Assembly: GCF_009857535.1 (NCBI RefSeq)
Contig: NZ_WWCS01000004.1
Coordinates: 364,827 to 428,826, forward strand
Length of the DNA: 64,000 bases
Reading direction: 5' to 3'
Source of the DNA: Duganella margarita
Lineage (GTDB): Bacteria; Pseudomonadota; Gammaproteobacteria; Burkholderiales; Burkholderiaceae_D
The translations under genes and the position numbers were made by a program. Position 1 is the first letter of the stretch; each line of letters opens with the position of its first letter. This document shows, in pieces, positions 45,142 through 53,799 of the stretch. The notes beneath the pieces were generated by a model, which saw only the letters and a list, made by a program, of their open reading frames with translations, searched no databases and was not told the origin of the DNA.

Positions 45142-46398
45142 ATGAACAAACAAAGCCGATTGACCACGTACATCCTGATCGGACTGGCGCTAGGCATCAT
45201 CACCGGCTACATCGCGAACATCAATCTGGTGGAAGCGAGCCGGGGCAGCTTTGCCGACACCATGGCGCTGATCACCACGCTGTTCCTGCGGCTGATCAAG
45301 ATGATTATCGCGCCGCTGGTGTTCTCCACCCTGGTGTGCGGCATTGCCAAGATGGGCGATGCGACCGCCGTCGGCCGCGTCGGCGTCAAGACGCTGGGCT
45401 GGTTCTTCATCGCCTCGGTGATGTCGCTGACCTTGGGCCTGATCCTGGTCAACCTGTTCCGTCCGGGCGACGCGCTGCTGGGCCACATGGCAGCGACCGC
45501 CGCCAAGGCCGACCTGGCGACGTCCAGCCTGACGCTGAAGGATTTCGTCACCCACCTGGTGCCGGCCTCCATCGTTGACGGCATGGCCAAGAACGAAATC
45601 CTGCAGATCGTGATCTTCTCGCTGTTCTTCGGCTCGGCCGCTGCGGCCATCGGTCCGAAAGCCAATGCGCTGATCGAAGCGCTGGACGGCGTTGCCCACG
45701 TGATGTTGAAAGTCACCGGCTACGTGATGAAGTTTGCACCGTTCGCGGTATTTGCGGCGGTTGCCGGCACCATCGCCAAGAGCGGCCTGGGCGTGCTGTC
45801 GACCTATGGCGTGTTCATGGCCGAGTTCTACTTCGGTATCGCGCTGCTGTGGGCGCTGCTGATCTTCATCGGCTTCTTGTTCCTCAAAGGCCGCATCTTC
45901 GACCTGATGAAAGAAATGCGCAGCCCGGCGCTGCTGGCGTTCTCGACCGCGTCGAGCGAAGCCGCGTATCCGAAGACGCTGGAAGGCCTGGAGCGTTTCG
46001 GCGTGCGCAACCGTATCGCCTCGTTCGTGCTGCCGATCGGCTACTCGTTCAACCTGGACGGCTCGATGATGTACTGCACCTTCGCTACCGTGTTCATCGC
46101 CCAGGCCTACGGGATTGAAATGTCGCTCGGTCAGCAGATGACCATGATGGCGGTGCTGATGCTGACCTCGAAAGGCATGGCCGGCGTGCCGCGCGCATCG
46201 CTGGTGGTGATTGCCGCGACGCTGGGCCAGTTCAACATTCCGGAAGCGGGCATGCTGCTGCTGCTGGGCATCGACCACTTCCTCGACATGGCGCGTTCCG
46301 CGACCAACGTCATCGGCAACGGCATCGCCACCGCCGTCGTCGCCAAGTGGGAAGGCGAGATGGACCCGCCGAAGCCAGCGAACGCCGAACTGGCGTAA
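45142..46398 (+). CDS. Dicarboxylate/amino acid:cation symporter (GltP/DctA family)
   Basis: 418 residues of the DAACS family, importing glutamate, aspartate or C4-dicarboxylates with protons or sodium. Eight helices and two re-entrant hairpins are expected; family motifs include LRLIKMIIAPLVFSTLVCGIAKMGD, the serine-rich hairpin AFSTASSEAAYPKTLE, and FNLDGSMMYCTFATVFIAQAYG in helix 7. The last third has DHFLDMARSATNVIGNGIATAVVAKWEGE. It is divergent from orphan gltL. A terminator follows 12 bases after the stop. Glutamate/aspartate versus dicarboxylate specificity is undecided. Confidence 0.92.
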   Translation: MNKQSRLTTYILIGLALGIITGYIANINLVEASRGSFADTMALITTLFLRLIKMIIAPLVFSTLVCGIAKMGDATAVGRVGVKTLGWFFIASVMSLTLGLILVNLFRPGDALLGHMAATAAKADLATSSLTLKDFVTHLVPASIVDGMAKNEILQIVIFSLFFGSAAAAIGPKANALIEALDGVAHVMLKVTGYVMKFAPFAVFAAVAGTIAKSGLGVLSTYGVFMAEFYFGIALLWALLIFIGFLFLKGRIFDLMKEMRSPALLAFSTASSEAAYPKTLEGLERFGVRNRIASFVLPIGYSFNLDGSMMYCTFATVFIAQAYGIEMSLGQQMTMMAVLMLTSKGMAGVPRASLVVIAATLGQFNIPEAGMLLLLGIDHFLDMARSATNVIGNGIATAVVAKWEGEMDPPKPANAELA

Positions 46399-46409
46399 GT
46401 GCCAACAAG

Positions 46410-46438
46410 AAAGCCACCTTCGCGGTGGCTTTTTTTTT
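46410..46438 (+). terminator. Terminator after the symporter gene
   Basis: AAGCCACC and GGTGGCTT form an 8-bp stem around TTCGC, followed by eight or nine T. It is a strong intrinsic terminator for the plus strand and lies against the stop of the minus-strand 66-residue gene. Confidence 0.93.
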
Positions 46439-46439
46439 G

Positions 46440-46640
46440 TCATAACCAGGTGCGCTTGCCCTCAGGCCTGGCGCCCATCTCCCGCAACCGGCGCCGCAGG
46501 CGGGCGTTGTCGGCGATGGCGCCGATCAGCGATATCAGTATGAGGATGCCGAATGCTTCCTGTCCAAAGTAACGGAAGAACAGCCAGGCCCCGGCGGCAC
46601 ACACAATACCCGTCAGCAGCAGTAACAGCGAATCTTTCAT
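46440..46640 (-). CDS. Small two-helix membrane protein, 66 residues
   Basis: No recognised family. It has two adjoining hydrophobic helices (LLLLLTGIVCAAGAWLFF and AFGILILISLIGAIAD) followed by a strongly basic cytoplasmic tail (NARLRRRLREMGARPEGKRTW). GGAGGC precedes the ATG at 46640 on the minus strand, supporting translation. It lies alone between the symporter terminator and the GH43 gene, transcribed away from the latter. The function is unknown. Confidence 0.7.
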   Translation of the reverse strand: MKDSLLLLLTGIVCAAGAWLFFRYFGQEAFGILILISLIGAIADNARLRRRLREMGARPEGKRTWL

Positions 46641-46772
46641 GTCGCCTCCGAATGAGAGGCTTCAATATTACACCTTGCGCGGAATCGTTATCCGGCTTGG
46701 CGGTTTTCGTAATTGCGGTGGCGCAAGCGTTGCTGCACCATCTAGCGATAATTCTATTCTGCTGGAGACGAC

Positions 46773-48338
46773 ATGACTGCTTCGCGACGCACCGCGCTGA
46801 AGACTTTACTGGCCGGCGCCGCCGTGGCACCGCAACTGGCCGCTGCCGCCGAACCGACCTGGGGACGCGGCGTCGAAGGCCAGCGCAAGGCCGATCTGGG
46901 CAACGGCACCTTCCTCAATCCCATCCTCGCCGGTGACCACCCCGATCCCACCATCCTCAAGGACGGTGACGATTACTACATGACGTTTTCGTCTTTCCTG
47001 GCCTATCCCGGCGTCATCATCTGGCACTCGCAGGACCTGCTGAACTGGCAACCCATCGGCCCAGCATTGACCAAGCCGCTCGGCAGCATCTGGGCCATGG
47101 ACCTGGTCAAGCACAACGGCCGCTACTTCATCTACATCCCGGCCGGCAGCAGCATCTACGTGATCTGGGCCGATAACATCAAAGGCCCGTGGAGCGATCC
47201 GGTCGATCTGAAAATTGAAGGCGCCATCGACCCAGGCCATGCAGTCGGCGAAGACGGCAAGCGCTACCTGTTCGTCAACGGCGTGCGCCGCATCGGCCTG
47301 ACTGACGACGGCCTGGCTACCATCGGCAAGCTGGAAAAAGTCTACGAACCCTGGCGCTACCCCCAAGATTGGGTGGTGGAGATGTTCGCCCCCGAAGGCC
47401 CGAAACTGCTCAAGCGCGGCGAATGGTTTTACCTTGTGATGGCGGTTGGCGGTACCTCTGGCCCGCCGACCAGCCACATGGTCATCGCGGCCCGCTCACG
47501 CTCCATCCACGGCCCGTGGGAAAACCACCCGAGCAACCCGCTGGTGCGCACCAAAAGCGCCGACGAAAAATGGTGGTCACGCGGCCACGCCACGCTGGTC
47601 GAGGGCCCGGCCGGCGACTGGTGGATGGTCTACCACGGCTACGAAAACGGCTACCGCACGCTGGGACGCCAATGCCTGCTCGAACCGATTGAATGGACCA
47701 GGGACGGCTGGTTCAAGGCCAAAGGCGGCGACCTGTCCACGCCACTGCCAACGCCCAAGAAAGGCAAGGCAGTCCCGCATAACTTCGCCAAGTCAGACGA
47801 TTTCCAGACCACGCGCTTCGGCGTGCAGTGGAGCTTCTTCAATCCGGGTCCGGACGAAATGAAACGCGTGCAGCACACGCCTGGCACGCTGGCCATCCAG
47901 GGTAAAGGCAGCTCGCCGGTCGACTCGTCGCCACTGACCTTCATCGCCGGCGACCGCGCCTACGAAGCCACCATCACCATGGATATCGGCGCCGATGCGG
48001 AAGGCGGGCTACTGCTGCACTACAGCGAACGCGCCTACGTCGGCATCGGCTTCACGCCGACGCAGATGAAAACCTTCGCCCACTCGCAGGAGCAAAGCTG
48101 GATGCGCGAAAAGATGGACGCCTCCACCGTGCATATCCGCATGAAGAACGACCGCCATATCGTCACTTTCCACTACTCGCTCGATGGCAAGCAGTGGGTG
48201 CAGCATCCGTGGCAAATGGAAGTCTCAGGCCTGCACCACAACGTGTTCGGCGGCTTCGCCAGCCTGCAACCGGGCGTCTACAGCGCAGGCACAGGCGTGG
48301 TGAAGCTGCGCGACTTCAAGTACCGCGCACTGGCTTAG
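46773..48338 (+). CDS. Secreted glycoside hydrolase family 43 protein
   Basis: 521 residues with a Tat/Sec-like leader (RRTALKTLLAGAAVAPQLAAAA). The five-bladed GH43 propeller carries all three acidic residues: Asp58 (HPDPT, base), Asp153 (IDPGH, pKa modulator) and Glu208 (PEGP, acid). The C-terminal 200 residues form the beta-sandwich (DUF1349/laminin-like) often attached to beta-xylosidases and arabinofuranosidases. It probably trims xylan or arabinan side chains in the periplasm or outside the cell. No other carbohydrate gene is nearby. It overlaps the convergent M20 gene by 4 bases. Confidence 0.9.
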   Translation: MTASRRTALKTLLAGAAVAPQLAAAAEPTWGRGVEGQRKADLGNGTFLNPILAGDHPDPTILKDGDDYYMTFSSFLAYPGVIIWHSQDLLNWQPIGPALTKPLGSIWAMDLVKHNGRYFIYIPAGSSIYVIWADNIKGPWSDPVDLKIEGAIDPGHAVGEDGKRYLFVNGVRRIGLTDDGLATIGKLEKVYEPWRYPQDWVVEMFAPEGPKLLKRGEWFYLVMAVGGTSGPPTSHMVIAARSRSIHGPWENHPSNPLVRTKSADEKWWSRGHATLVEGPAGDWWMVYHGYENGYRTLGRQCLLEPIEWTRDGWFKAKGGDLSTPLPTPKKGKAVPHNFAKSDDFQTTRFGVQWSFFNPGPDEMKRVQHTPGTLAIQGKGSSPVDSSPLTFIAGDRAYEATITMDIGADAEGGLLLHYSERAYVGIGFTPTQMKTFAHSQEQSWMREKMDASTVHIRMKNDRHIVTFHYSLDGKQWVQHPWQMEVSGLHHNVFGGFASLQPGVYSAGTGVVKLRDFKYRALA

Positions 48339-49765
48339 TTCTGCTCCGCGTAGACCTTCACCAGTTCGTGCAGGAATACGCGGCCCTCCATCAGCGACTG
48401 CACGCCGATGTACTCATTCAGGCCGTGGATGTTGCCCAGATCCGGCGTCAGGAAAATGCCGCTGATGCCGTAGGTGGGAATGCCGGCGGCGTTGAGGAAC
48501 TGCCCGTCGGTGGCGCCGGACTGCAGGATCGGCATCACCGGCACGCCGGGCCACAGCTTGGCGGTCATCTTCTCCACCGGCTCCATGATGGCGCGCGTCA
48601 GCGCCGGCGGCGGCGAGTTCTCGCCACGGATCTCCAGCGTCTCCACTTTCACCGCCGGATCGTCGATGGCCTTCACCAGCGCCTGGCGCACCGTCTCCTG
48701 CGTCATGCCCGGGAAGATGCGGCAGTTGATGTTGGCGCGTGCGCGCTGCGGCAGCGCGTTGGTGGCATGGCCTGCATCCAGCATGGTCGCCACGCAGGTG
48801 GTGTGCAGCATCGCGCCCCAGCTCGGGCTGGCGTTGGACACCGTGGACACGGCTTTCTCATCGTTGGGATTTTTCGCCACCGTCAGCATCGCATCGGCCA
48901 CATCTTTATGACCGGCAGCCAGCTCGATCTTCGCCATCGCATTCAGATAACCCTTGCTGCCGTCGGTCAGCTGGATCGGGAATTCATAGCCCTGGATTTT
49001 CTCCAGCGCGCCGGCCAGATGATAGATGGCGTTGTCCTTGACCGGACGCGAACTGTGGCCGCCGCGGTTGATCACTTCCAGCCGATAGTTCTGCGCCACC
49101 TTCTCGCCCGCCTGCACCGTCATCGACACGCGCTTGCCGGCCGCATTCAACTCGCCGCCCGCGCCTTCGTTCAGCGCATAGGCCGCATCGATCAGTTCAC
49201 GGCGATTCTTGGTCAGCCACTCGGCGCCATTGAAGGCGCCTGCGGTCTCCTCACCGCAGGTCAGCGCCATCTTCAGCGTGTGGCGCGGCTTGTAGCCTTC
49301 CTGCTTGAAGCGCACCAGCGAATCGGCCCAGATGGCCGCCTGCGCTTTGTCGTCCAGCGCGCCGCGCGCGTAGAATTTACCGTCTTCTTCCACCAGCGTG
49401 AATGGATCGCGCACCCAGTCTTCGCGCTTGGCTTCCACCACGTCGATGTGCGCCAGCAGCAGGATCGCTTTGGCCTTCGGGTCGCGACCCGGCAGAATCG
49501 CCACCAGACCGCCCTCCTTCGGATGTGCAGGATCGGCGTACAGGTGCAGGTCCGACTCCGGGAAGCCCGCCGTCTTCAGGCGCGCCGCGATGCGCTCGGC
49601 GGCCAGCGTGCAGCTGCCGGCAGACAGCGTGGTATTGGTCTCGACCAGCTCCTTGTACAGGGCGCGGAACTGCGGTTCCGTCGGATCGGCGGCTTGAGCA
49701 GCATAAGCACTTTGCACGCACACCAGCATTGCAGATACAGCACCCAGCACAAAACGAGACTTCAT
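48335..49765 (-). CDS. Secreted M20-family metallopeptidase
   Basis: 476 residues with a signal peptide (FVLGAVSAMLVCVQSAYA, cleavage near residue 23). Dizinc ligands are visible in LLLAHIDVVEAKREDW (His, and Asp in the D-x-V motif), ARGALDDKAQAAIW (bridging Asp) and TCGEETAGAFNGAEWL (catalytic Glu pair). The central dimerisation domain starts near RGGHSSRP. M20 enzymes with this layout are carboxypeptidases or dipeptidases; the substrate is not determinable. It begins 11 bases after the ABC exporter gene, so they are probably co-transcribed. Confidence 0.9.
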   Translation of the reverse strand: MKSRFVLGAVSAMLVCVQSAYAAQAADPTEPQFRALYKELVETNTTLSAGSCTLAAERIAARLKTAGFPESDLHLYADPAHPKEGGLVAILPGRDPKAKAILLLAHIDVVEAKREDWVRDPFTLVEEDGKFYARGALDDKAQAAIWADSLVRFKQEGYKPRHTLKMALTCGEETAGAFNGAEWLTKNRRELIDAAYALNEGAGGELNAAGKRVSMTVQAGEKVAQNYRLEVINRGGHSSRPVKDNAIYHLAGALEKIQGYEFPIQLTDGSKGYLNAMAKIELAAGHKDVADAMLTVAKNPNDEKAVSTVSNASPSWGAMLHTTCVATMLDAGHATNALPQRARANINCRIFPGMTQETVRQALVKAIDDPAVKVETLEIRGENSPPPALTRAIMEPVEKMTAKLWPGVPVMPILQSGATDGQFLNAAGIPTYGISGIFLTPDLGNIHGLNEYIGVQSLMEGRVFLHELVKVYAEQN

Positions 49766-49776
49766 CGATTAGCTCC

Positions 49777-51603
49777 TTAGTTTAAGACTTCTTCCTCATC
49801 CGCCTTGGCCTGCTGGCGTTCCCACATTTGAGTATATAGCCCGTTCGCCGCCAGCAGTGATTGATGTGTGCCGCGTTCGACGATGCGTCCATGATCCAGC
49901 ACGATGATCTGCTGCGCATCGGCCACGGTGGACAGGCGGTGCGCGATCACCATCGTGGTGCGGGTGCGCGAGATTTCCTTCAACTGCGCCTGGATCGCCT
50001 GCTCCGCCTTGGAGTCCAGCGCCGACGTGGCTTCGTCGAAGATCAGCACCGCAGGATTTTTCAGCAGCGTGCGCGCGATCGCCACGCGCTGCTTCTCGCC
50101 GCCGGACAGTTTCAGACCGCGCTCACCGACCATGGTCTTGTAACCGTCCGGCAGGCTGTCGATAAAGTCGTGGATCGACGCGGCGCGCGCAACCGCCACA
50201 ATCTCGTCATGCGTGGCGCCTGGCTTGCCATAGGCGATGTTGTATTCGATGGTGTCGTTGAACAGCACCGTATCCTGCGGCACGATGCCGATCGCATGGC
50301 GCACCGAGTCCTGCGTCAGCGCACGCAAGTCCTGGCCGTCGATGGTGATGCCGCCGGCGTTGACTTCGTAGAAGCGGAACAGCAGGCGCGACAAGGTCGA
50401 CTTGCCGGAACCGCTGTGGCCCACCACCGCCGTGGTGGTGCCTGGCGCGATGGTGAAGTCCACATCGAACAAAATCTGGCGATTAGGATCGTAGCTGAAG
50501 TCCACATGCTTGAAGCGCACCTCGGCGCCATGCGTGAGCAGCGGCTTGGCATCAGGCGCGTCGGCGATTTCGCGGTTCTGGTCCAGTAGCGAGAACAGCT
50601 TCTCCATGTCGGCCAGGCTTTGCTTGATCTCGCGGTAAATCACGCCTAGGAAGTTCAGCGGAATATACAACTGGATCATGAAGGAGTTGACCAGCACCAG
50701 ATCGCCCAGCGTCATCTTGCCGTCGATGACGCCGACCGTGGCGCGCCACAAGATCAGCGTGACGGCCACTGCGATAATCATCGACTGGCCGGTGTTCAGC
50801 AGCGACAGCGACGTCTGCGATTTGACGGCCGCGCTTTCATAGCTCTGCAAGCCCTCGTCATAGCGCCGCGCCTCGTACTCCTCGTTGCCGAAATACTTGA
50901 CCGTTTCGTAGTTGATCAGCGAGTCGATGGCCTTGGTGTTGGCCTTGGAATCCATCTCGTTCATGGTGCGGCGGAAGTGCGTGCGCCAGTTGGTGACCAG
51001 GATGGTGAAGGTGATGTACGACACCAGCGCCACAAAGGTAATCACCGAGAACCAGATATCGTAGTGCGTGACCAGGTAGCCCAGCACCAGCGTGATTTCC
51101 ACCAGTGTCGGCAGGATGTTAAACAGCGTGTAAGAAATCAGCGAACCGACCGCGCGCGTGCCGCGTTCGATATCGCGCGTCATGCCGCCGGTCTGTCGGT
51201 TCAGATGGAAGCGCAGCGACAGCGCGTGCAGATGGCGGAACACTTGCAGCGCAATGGTGCGCACGGCGCGTTGCGTGACGCGCGCGAACAGGAACTCGCG
51301 CAGTTCGGTGAACACGGTGGTCGACACGCGCAGGATGCCGTACACCACCAGCGCGCCGAGCGGCAGCACCAGCAAGGCCTGCGGATGGGAGGGCGAGATG
51401 GTCAGCGAATCGATCAGTTTCTTCATCACCACCGGCACGCCGACGTTGGCCAGCTTGGCGCCGACCAGGCAGCCCAGCGCCAGCGCCACGCGCCATTTGT
51501 AGACCCACAAATACGGCAGCAGGGTTCTCAGGGTGGAAAAATCGCTGCGGGAAGAAGCGGACTTGCTGGCGGCAGCTGGCGGAGATTCGGAGTAACGGCG
51601 CAT
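49777..51603 (-). CDS. ATM1/HMT1-type ABC exporter (fused permease-ATPase)
   Basis: About 608 residues. Six helices (ABC type 1 exporter domain, about 30-310) join to an ATPase domain with Walker A GHSGSGKST, signature LSGGEKQRVAIART, Walker B AVLIFDEATSALD and the H-loop AHRLS. The permease half has the ABCB7/ATM1 signatures (RHLHALSLRFHLNRQTGGMTRDIERGTR, and LINYETVKYFGNEEYEARRYDEGL), a group exporting glutathione-metal or glutathione-sulfur compounds. The ATG at 51603 is used; a TTG at 51630 in frame is possible. A homodimer in the inner membrane is expected. Confidence 0.92.
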   Translation of the reverse strand: MRRYSESPPAAASKSASSRSDFSTLRTLLPYLWVYKWRVALALGCLVGAKLANVGVPVVMKKLIDSLTISPSHPQALLVLPLGALVVYGILRVSTTVFTELREFLFARVTQRAVRTIALQVFRHLHALSLRFHLNRQTGGMTRDIERGTRAVGSLISYTLFNILPTLVEITLVLGYLVTHYDIWFSVITFVALVSYITFTILVTNWRTHFRRTMNEMDSKANTKAIDSLINYETVKYFGNEEYEARRYDEGLQSYESAAVKSQTSLSLLNTGQSMIIAVAVTLILWRATVGVIDGKMTLGDLVLVNSFMIQLYIPLNFLGVIYREIKQSLADMEKLFSLLDQNREIADAPDAKPLLTHGAEVRFKHVDFSYDPNRQILFDVDFTIAPGTTTAVVGHSGSGKSTLSRLLFRFYEVNAGGITIDGQDLRALTQDSVRHAIGIVPQDTVLFNDTIEYNIAYGKPGATHDEIVAVARAASIHDFIDSLPDGYKTMVGERGLKLSGGEKQRVAIARTLLKNPAVLIFDEATSALDSKAEQAIQAQLKEISRTRTTMVIAHRLSTVADAQQIIVLDHGRIVERGTHQSLLAANGLYTQMWERQQAKADEEEVLN

Positions 51604-51665
51604 GGCGGATAATAGCTTTTTATGGTTCAATTCCCGTTCATTGTAGCCCCTGAAGAGATTTTAAG

Positions 51666-52115
51666 ATGACCACGCCCCAAACACCCGCCCCGATCGCCGT
51701 CACCACCGTCAACCGCGGCCTGCCCGCCGGGAAGATGCCGGAACTGCGCATGATGCCGTCGCCGTCGGACGCCAACGTCTACGGCGATGTGTTTGGCGGC
51801 TGGATCATGGCCCAGGTGGACATCGCCGGCTCGCTGCCGGCCACCCGCCGCGCCAATGGCCGCGTGGCCACCATTGCGGTCAATTCGTTCGTGTTCAAGA
51901 ACCCGGTGTTTGTGGGCGACCTGCTGTCGTTCTATGCTGATATTGTCAAGGTTGGCAATACGTCCATTACCGTGCAGGTGGAAGTGTATGCAGAACGCAA
52001 CCGCCTGCAGGCCGACACGGTGAAAGTGACGGAAGCCACGCTGACCTACGTGGCCACCGACTCGGACCGCAAGCCGCGCAAGGTGCCGCCGATTGAAACG
52101 CTGATTCAGGCATAA
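51666..52115 (+). CDS. Acyl-CoA thioesterase (YciA-like hotdog fold)
   Basis: 149 residues with a single hotdog domain. The conserved segment PSDANVYGDVFGGWIMAQVDIAG contains the Asn/Asp-x-x-G and helix of the YciA/BFIT family, and NSFVFKNPVFVGDLLSFYADIVKVG forms the long strand pair. Such enzymes hydrolyse acyl-CoA esters in the cytoplasm. It is divergent from the ABC exporter and 13 bases before the PhoD-like gene on the same strand. The chain length preferred is unknown. Confidence 0.92.
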   Translation: MTTPQTPAPIAVTTVNRGLPAGKMPELRMMPSPSDANVYGDVFGGWIMAQVDIAGSLPATRRANGRVATIAVNSFVFKNPVFVGDLLSFYADIVKVGNTSITVQVEVYAERNRLQADTVKVTEATLTYVATDSDRKPRKVPPIETLIQA

Positions 52116-52128
52116 GCACAAGCGGCGC

Positions 52129-53712
52129 ATGGATCACCAACGCCGCATCTTTCTTGGCGCGCTGGCGGCGTTCAGCACCAATGCGCAACCCTCACTGCAA
52201 GGGGTCGGCCCCCGTACGGGGTCCGACCCCGGCTTGCGGTTTGCGGGGTATCCGTTCTCGCTGGGCGTGGCTTCGGGTTCGCCCCTGCCCAACGCCGTCA
52301 TCATCTGGACCCGCATCCTGCATGACCCGCTCAACGCCGCCGCCATGCCGGCGCTGGCCTTCAGCGTGCGCTGGGAGATGGCGGAGGACGAACACTTCCG
52401 CTGCATCGTCGCCAAAGGCACGGCCAGCGCGCCGCCCGAACTGGCGCACAGCGTCCACGTCGACGTCACCGGCCTGCAACCGGAACGCTGGTACTGGTAC
52501 CGCTTCATGCTGGGCGACGCCGTCAGTCCGACCGGCCGCACGCGCACCGCGCCCGCTGCCGGCGCCATGCCGTCCACGCTGAAACTGGCCGTGGCCTCCT
52601 GCCAGCACTGGGAATTTGGCACCTATGCCGCCCATCGCCACATCGCCGCCGCAGCGCCGGACCTGGTGGCCTTCCTGGGCGATTACATCTACGAGTGGGG
52701 CCCATACCAGCTCCAGCATCCAAAAGCCGCCGTACGGGTCTCTGAAAGCTTCACGCTGGCCGACTACCGCGCCCGCTACGCCCAGTACAAATCCGATCCC
52801 GACCTGCAAGCAGCGCACCACGCTGCGCCGTGGATCGTCACCTGGGACGACCACGAAGTCGCCAACGACTACGGTAACGACCGCGACGAACGCCTCAACC
52901 CGCGCTTCATCGACCGCCGCGCCGCTGCCTATCAGGCCTTCTACGAACACATGCCGCTGCGCATTGCGCCGAAAGACTTCGCCCACCTGCGCATGTACCA
53001 GCGCTACGACTGGGGCAAGCTGGCGCGGTTTCATGTGCTGGACGACCGCCAGTACCGCGCCTACCACGCCTGCCCGCCCAGGGGACGCGGCGGTTCCAGC
53101 TCGGTGCTGCTGCGCGACTGCCCGGCACTGCTGGACCGCAGCCGCAGCATGCTGGGCAAGGAACAGGAACAATGGCTGGCGCAGGGGCTGTCATCATCGC
53201 CGGCGCGCTGGAACATCCTGGCGCAGCAAACGCTGATGGCGCAAAACAGCCAGCTGCCGATGATCAAGGAAGGCGGCGGCCGCTTCTGGACCGATGGCTG
53301 GGATGGCTACCCGGTGGCGCGCCAGCGCCTGATGGACACGCTGCACACCAGCCGCGCCAGCAATCCGCTGGTGCTGTCGGGGGATGTGCACAGCTTCTTC
53401 GCCAGCGAACTGGCGCGCAATCCTTCGCGCCCGCGCAGCGCCGGCAATCCGCTGGTGGCGACGGAATTCTGCGGCACCTCGATCACCTCGCCGTCACGCT
53501 CGCAGGCACGCACCGACGACTTCGTGCGAATGAATCCGGCGATCCAATACGGTCGCAGCGACAAGCGCGGCTTTATGCTGCTGACCATCACGCCGGCCGA
53601 CACCACCGCCCACTTCCTGGCGCTGGACGACGTGCACACCAGCGCCAGCCCGATCGCCCGCGCCGCCGGCTTCGTGGTCCGCAACGGCCAACCCGGCCTG
53701 CACAAAACCTGA
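52129..53712 (+). CDS. PhoD-family alkaline phosphatase/phosphodiesterase
   Basis: 527 residues. The N-terminus (MDHQRRIFLGALAAFSTNA) carries a twin-arginine motif RRIFLG, so Tat export is likely. The mature part shows the PhoD metallophosphatase fold: FSLGVASGSPLPNAVIIWTRI, LKLAVASCQHWEFGTYAAHRHIA, FLGDYIYEWG, TWDDHEVANDYG (Asp-His metal ligands), DDRQYR and LSGDVHSFFA. Residues 25-34 (GVGPRTGSDP) are encoded by a 30-base palindrome inserted in frame at 52201-52230. PhoD enzymes release phosphate from teichoic-type phosphodiesters and monoesters using calcium/iron. It is probably co-transcribed with the thioesterase. Confidence 0.9.
   Translation: MDHQRRIFLGALAAFSTNAQPSLQGVGPRTGSDPGLRFAGYPFSLGVASGSPLPNAVIIWTRILHDPLNAAAMPALAFSVRWEMAEDEHFRCIVAKGTASAPPELAHSVHVDVTGLQPERWYWYRFMLGDAVSPTGRTRTAPAAGAMPSTLKLAVASCQHWEFGTYAAHRHIAAAAPDLVAFLGDYIYEWGPYQLQHPKAAVRVSESFTLADYRARYAQYKSDPDLQAAHHAAPWIVTWDDHEVANDYGNDRDERLNPRFIDRRAAAYQAFYEHMPLRIAPKDFAHLRMYQRYDWGKLARFHVLDDRQYRAYHACPPRGRGGSSSVLLRDCPALLDRSRSMLGKEQEQWLAQGLSSSPARWNILAQQTLMAQNSQLPMIKEGGGRFWTDGWDGYPVARQRLMDTLHTSRASNPLVLSGDVHSFFASELARNPSRPRSAGNPLVATEFCGTSITSPSRSQARTDDFVRMNPAIQYGRSDKRGFMLLTITPADTTAHFLALDDVHTSASPIARAAGFVVRNGQPGLHKT
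52201..52230. repeat. 30-base GC-rich palindrome inserted in the phoD-like gene
   Basis: A near-perfect palindrome: outer arms GGGGTCGG and CCGACCCC, inner core CCCCGTACGGGG. It is exactly ten codons long, begins on a codon boundary and keeps the frame open. It is unrelated to the ATTCCCGC repeat family in this window and falls between the export signal and the catalytic domain. Confidence 0.85.
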
Positions 53713-53794
53713 CAGTTGTCCCGGCGAAAGCCGGGACCCATGCTGAGCTAATAATGGAAACGTTCTATGGATCCCGGCCTGCGCCGGGATGACG
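53713..53794. repeat. Paired-palindrome REP-like element, copy C
   Basis: Hairpins GTCCCGGC..GCCGGGAC (near 53717-53737) and ATCCCGGC..GCCGGGAT (near 53770-53790) enclose a core CATGCTGAGC...CGTTCTATGG shared with copies A and B. The arms differ from A and B by compensating changes (CCCGGC for CCCGC). It abuts the stop codon of the phoD-like gene and ends 5 bases before the stop of the convergent fadD. Confidence 0.85.
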
Positions 53795-53799
53795 GCGGA

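Noticed and set aside
46773..49765. A polysaccharide-utilisation locus around the GH43 gene
   Set aside because: The neighbours are a small membrane protein, a peptidase and an ATM1-type exporter; no transporter, regulator or second carbohydrate enzyme is linked.
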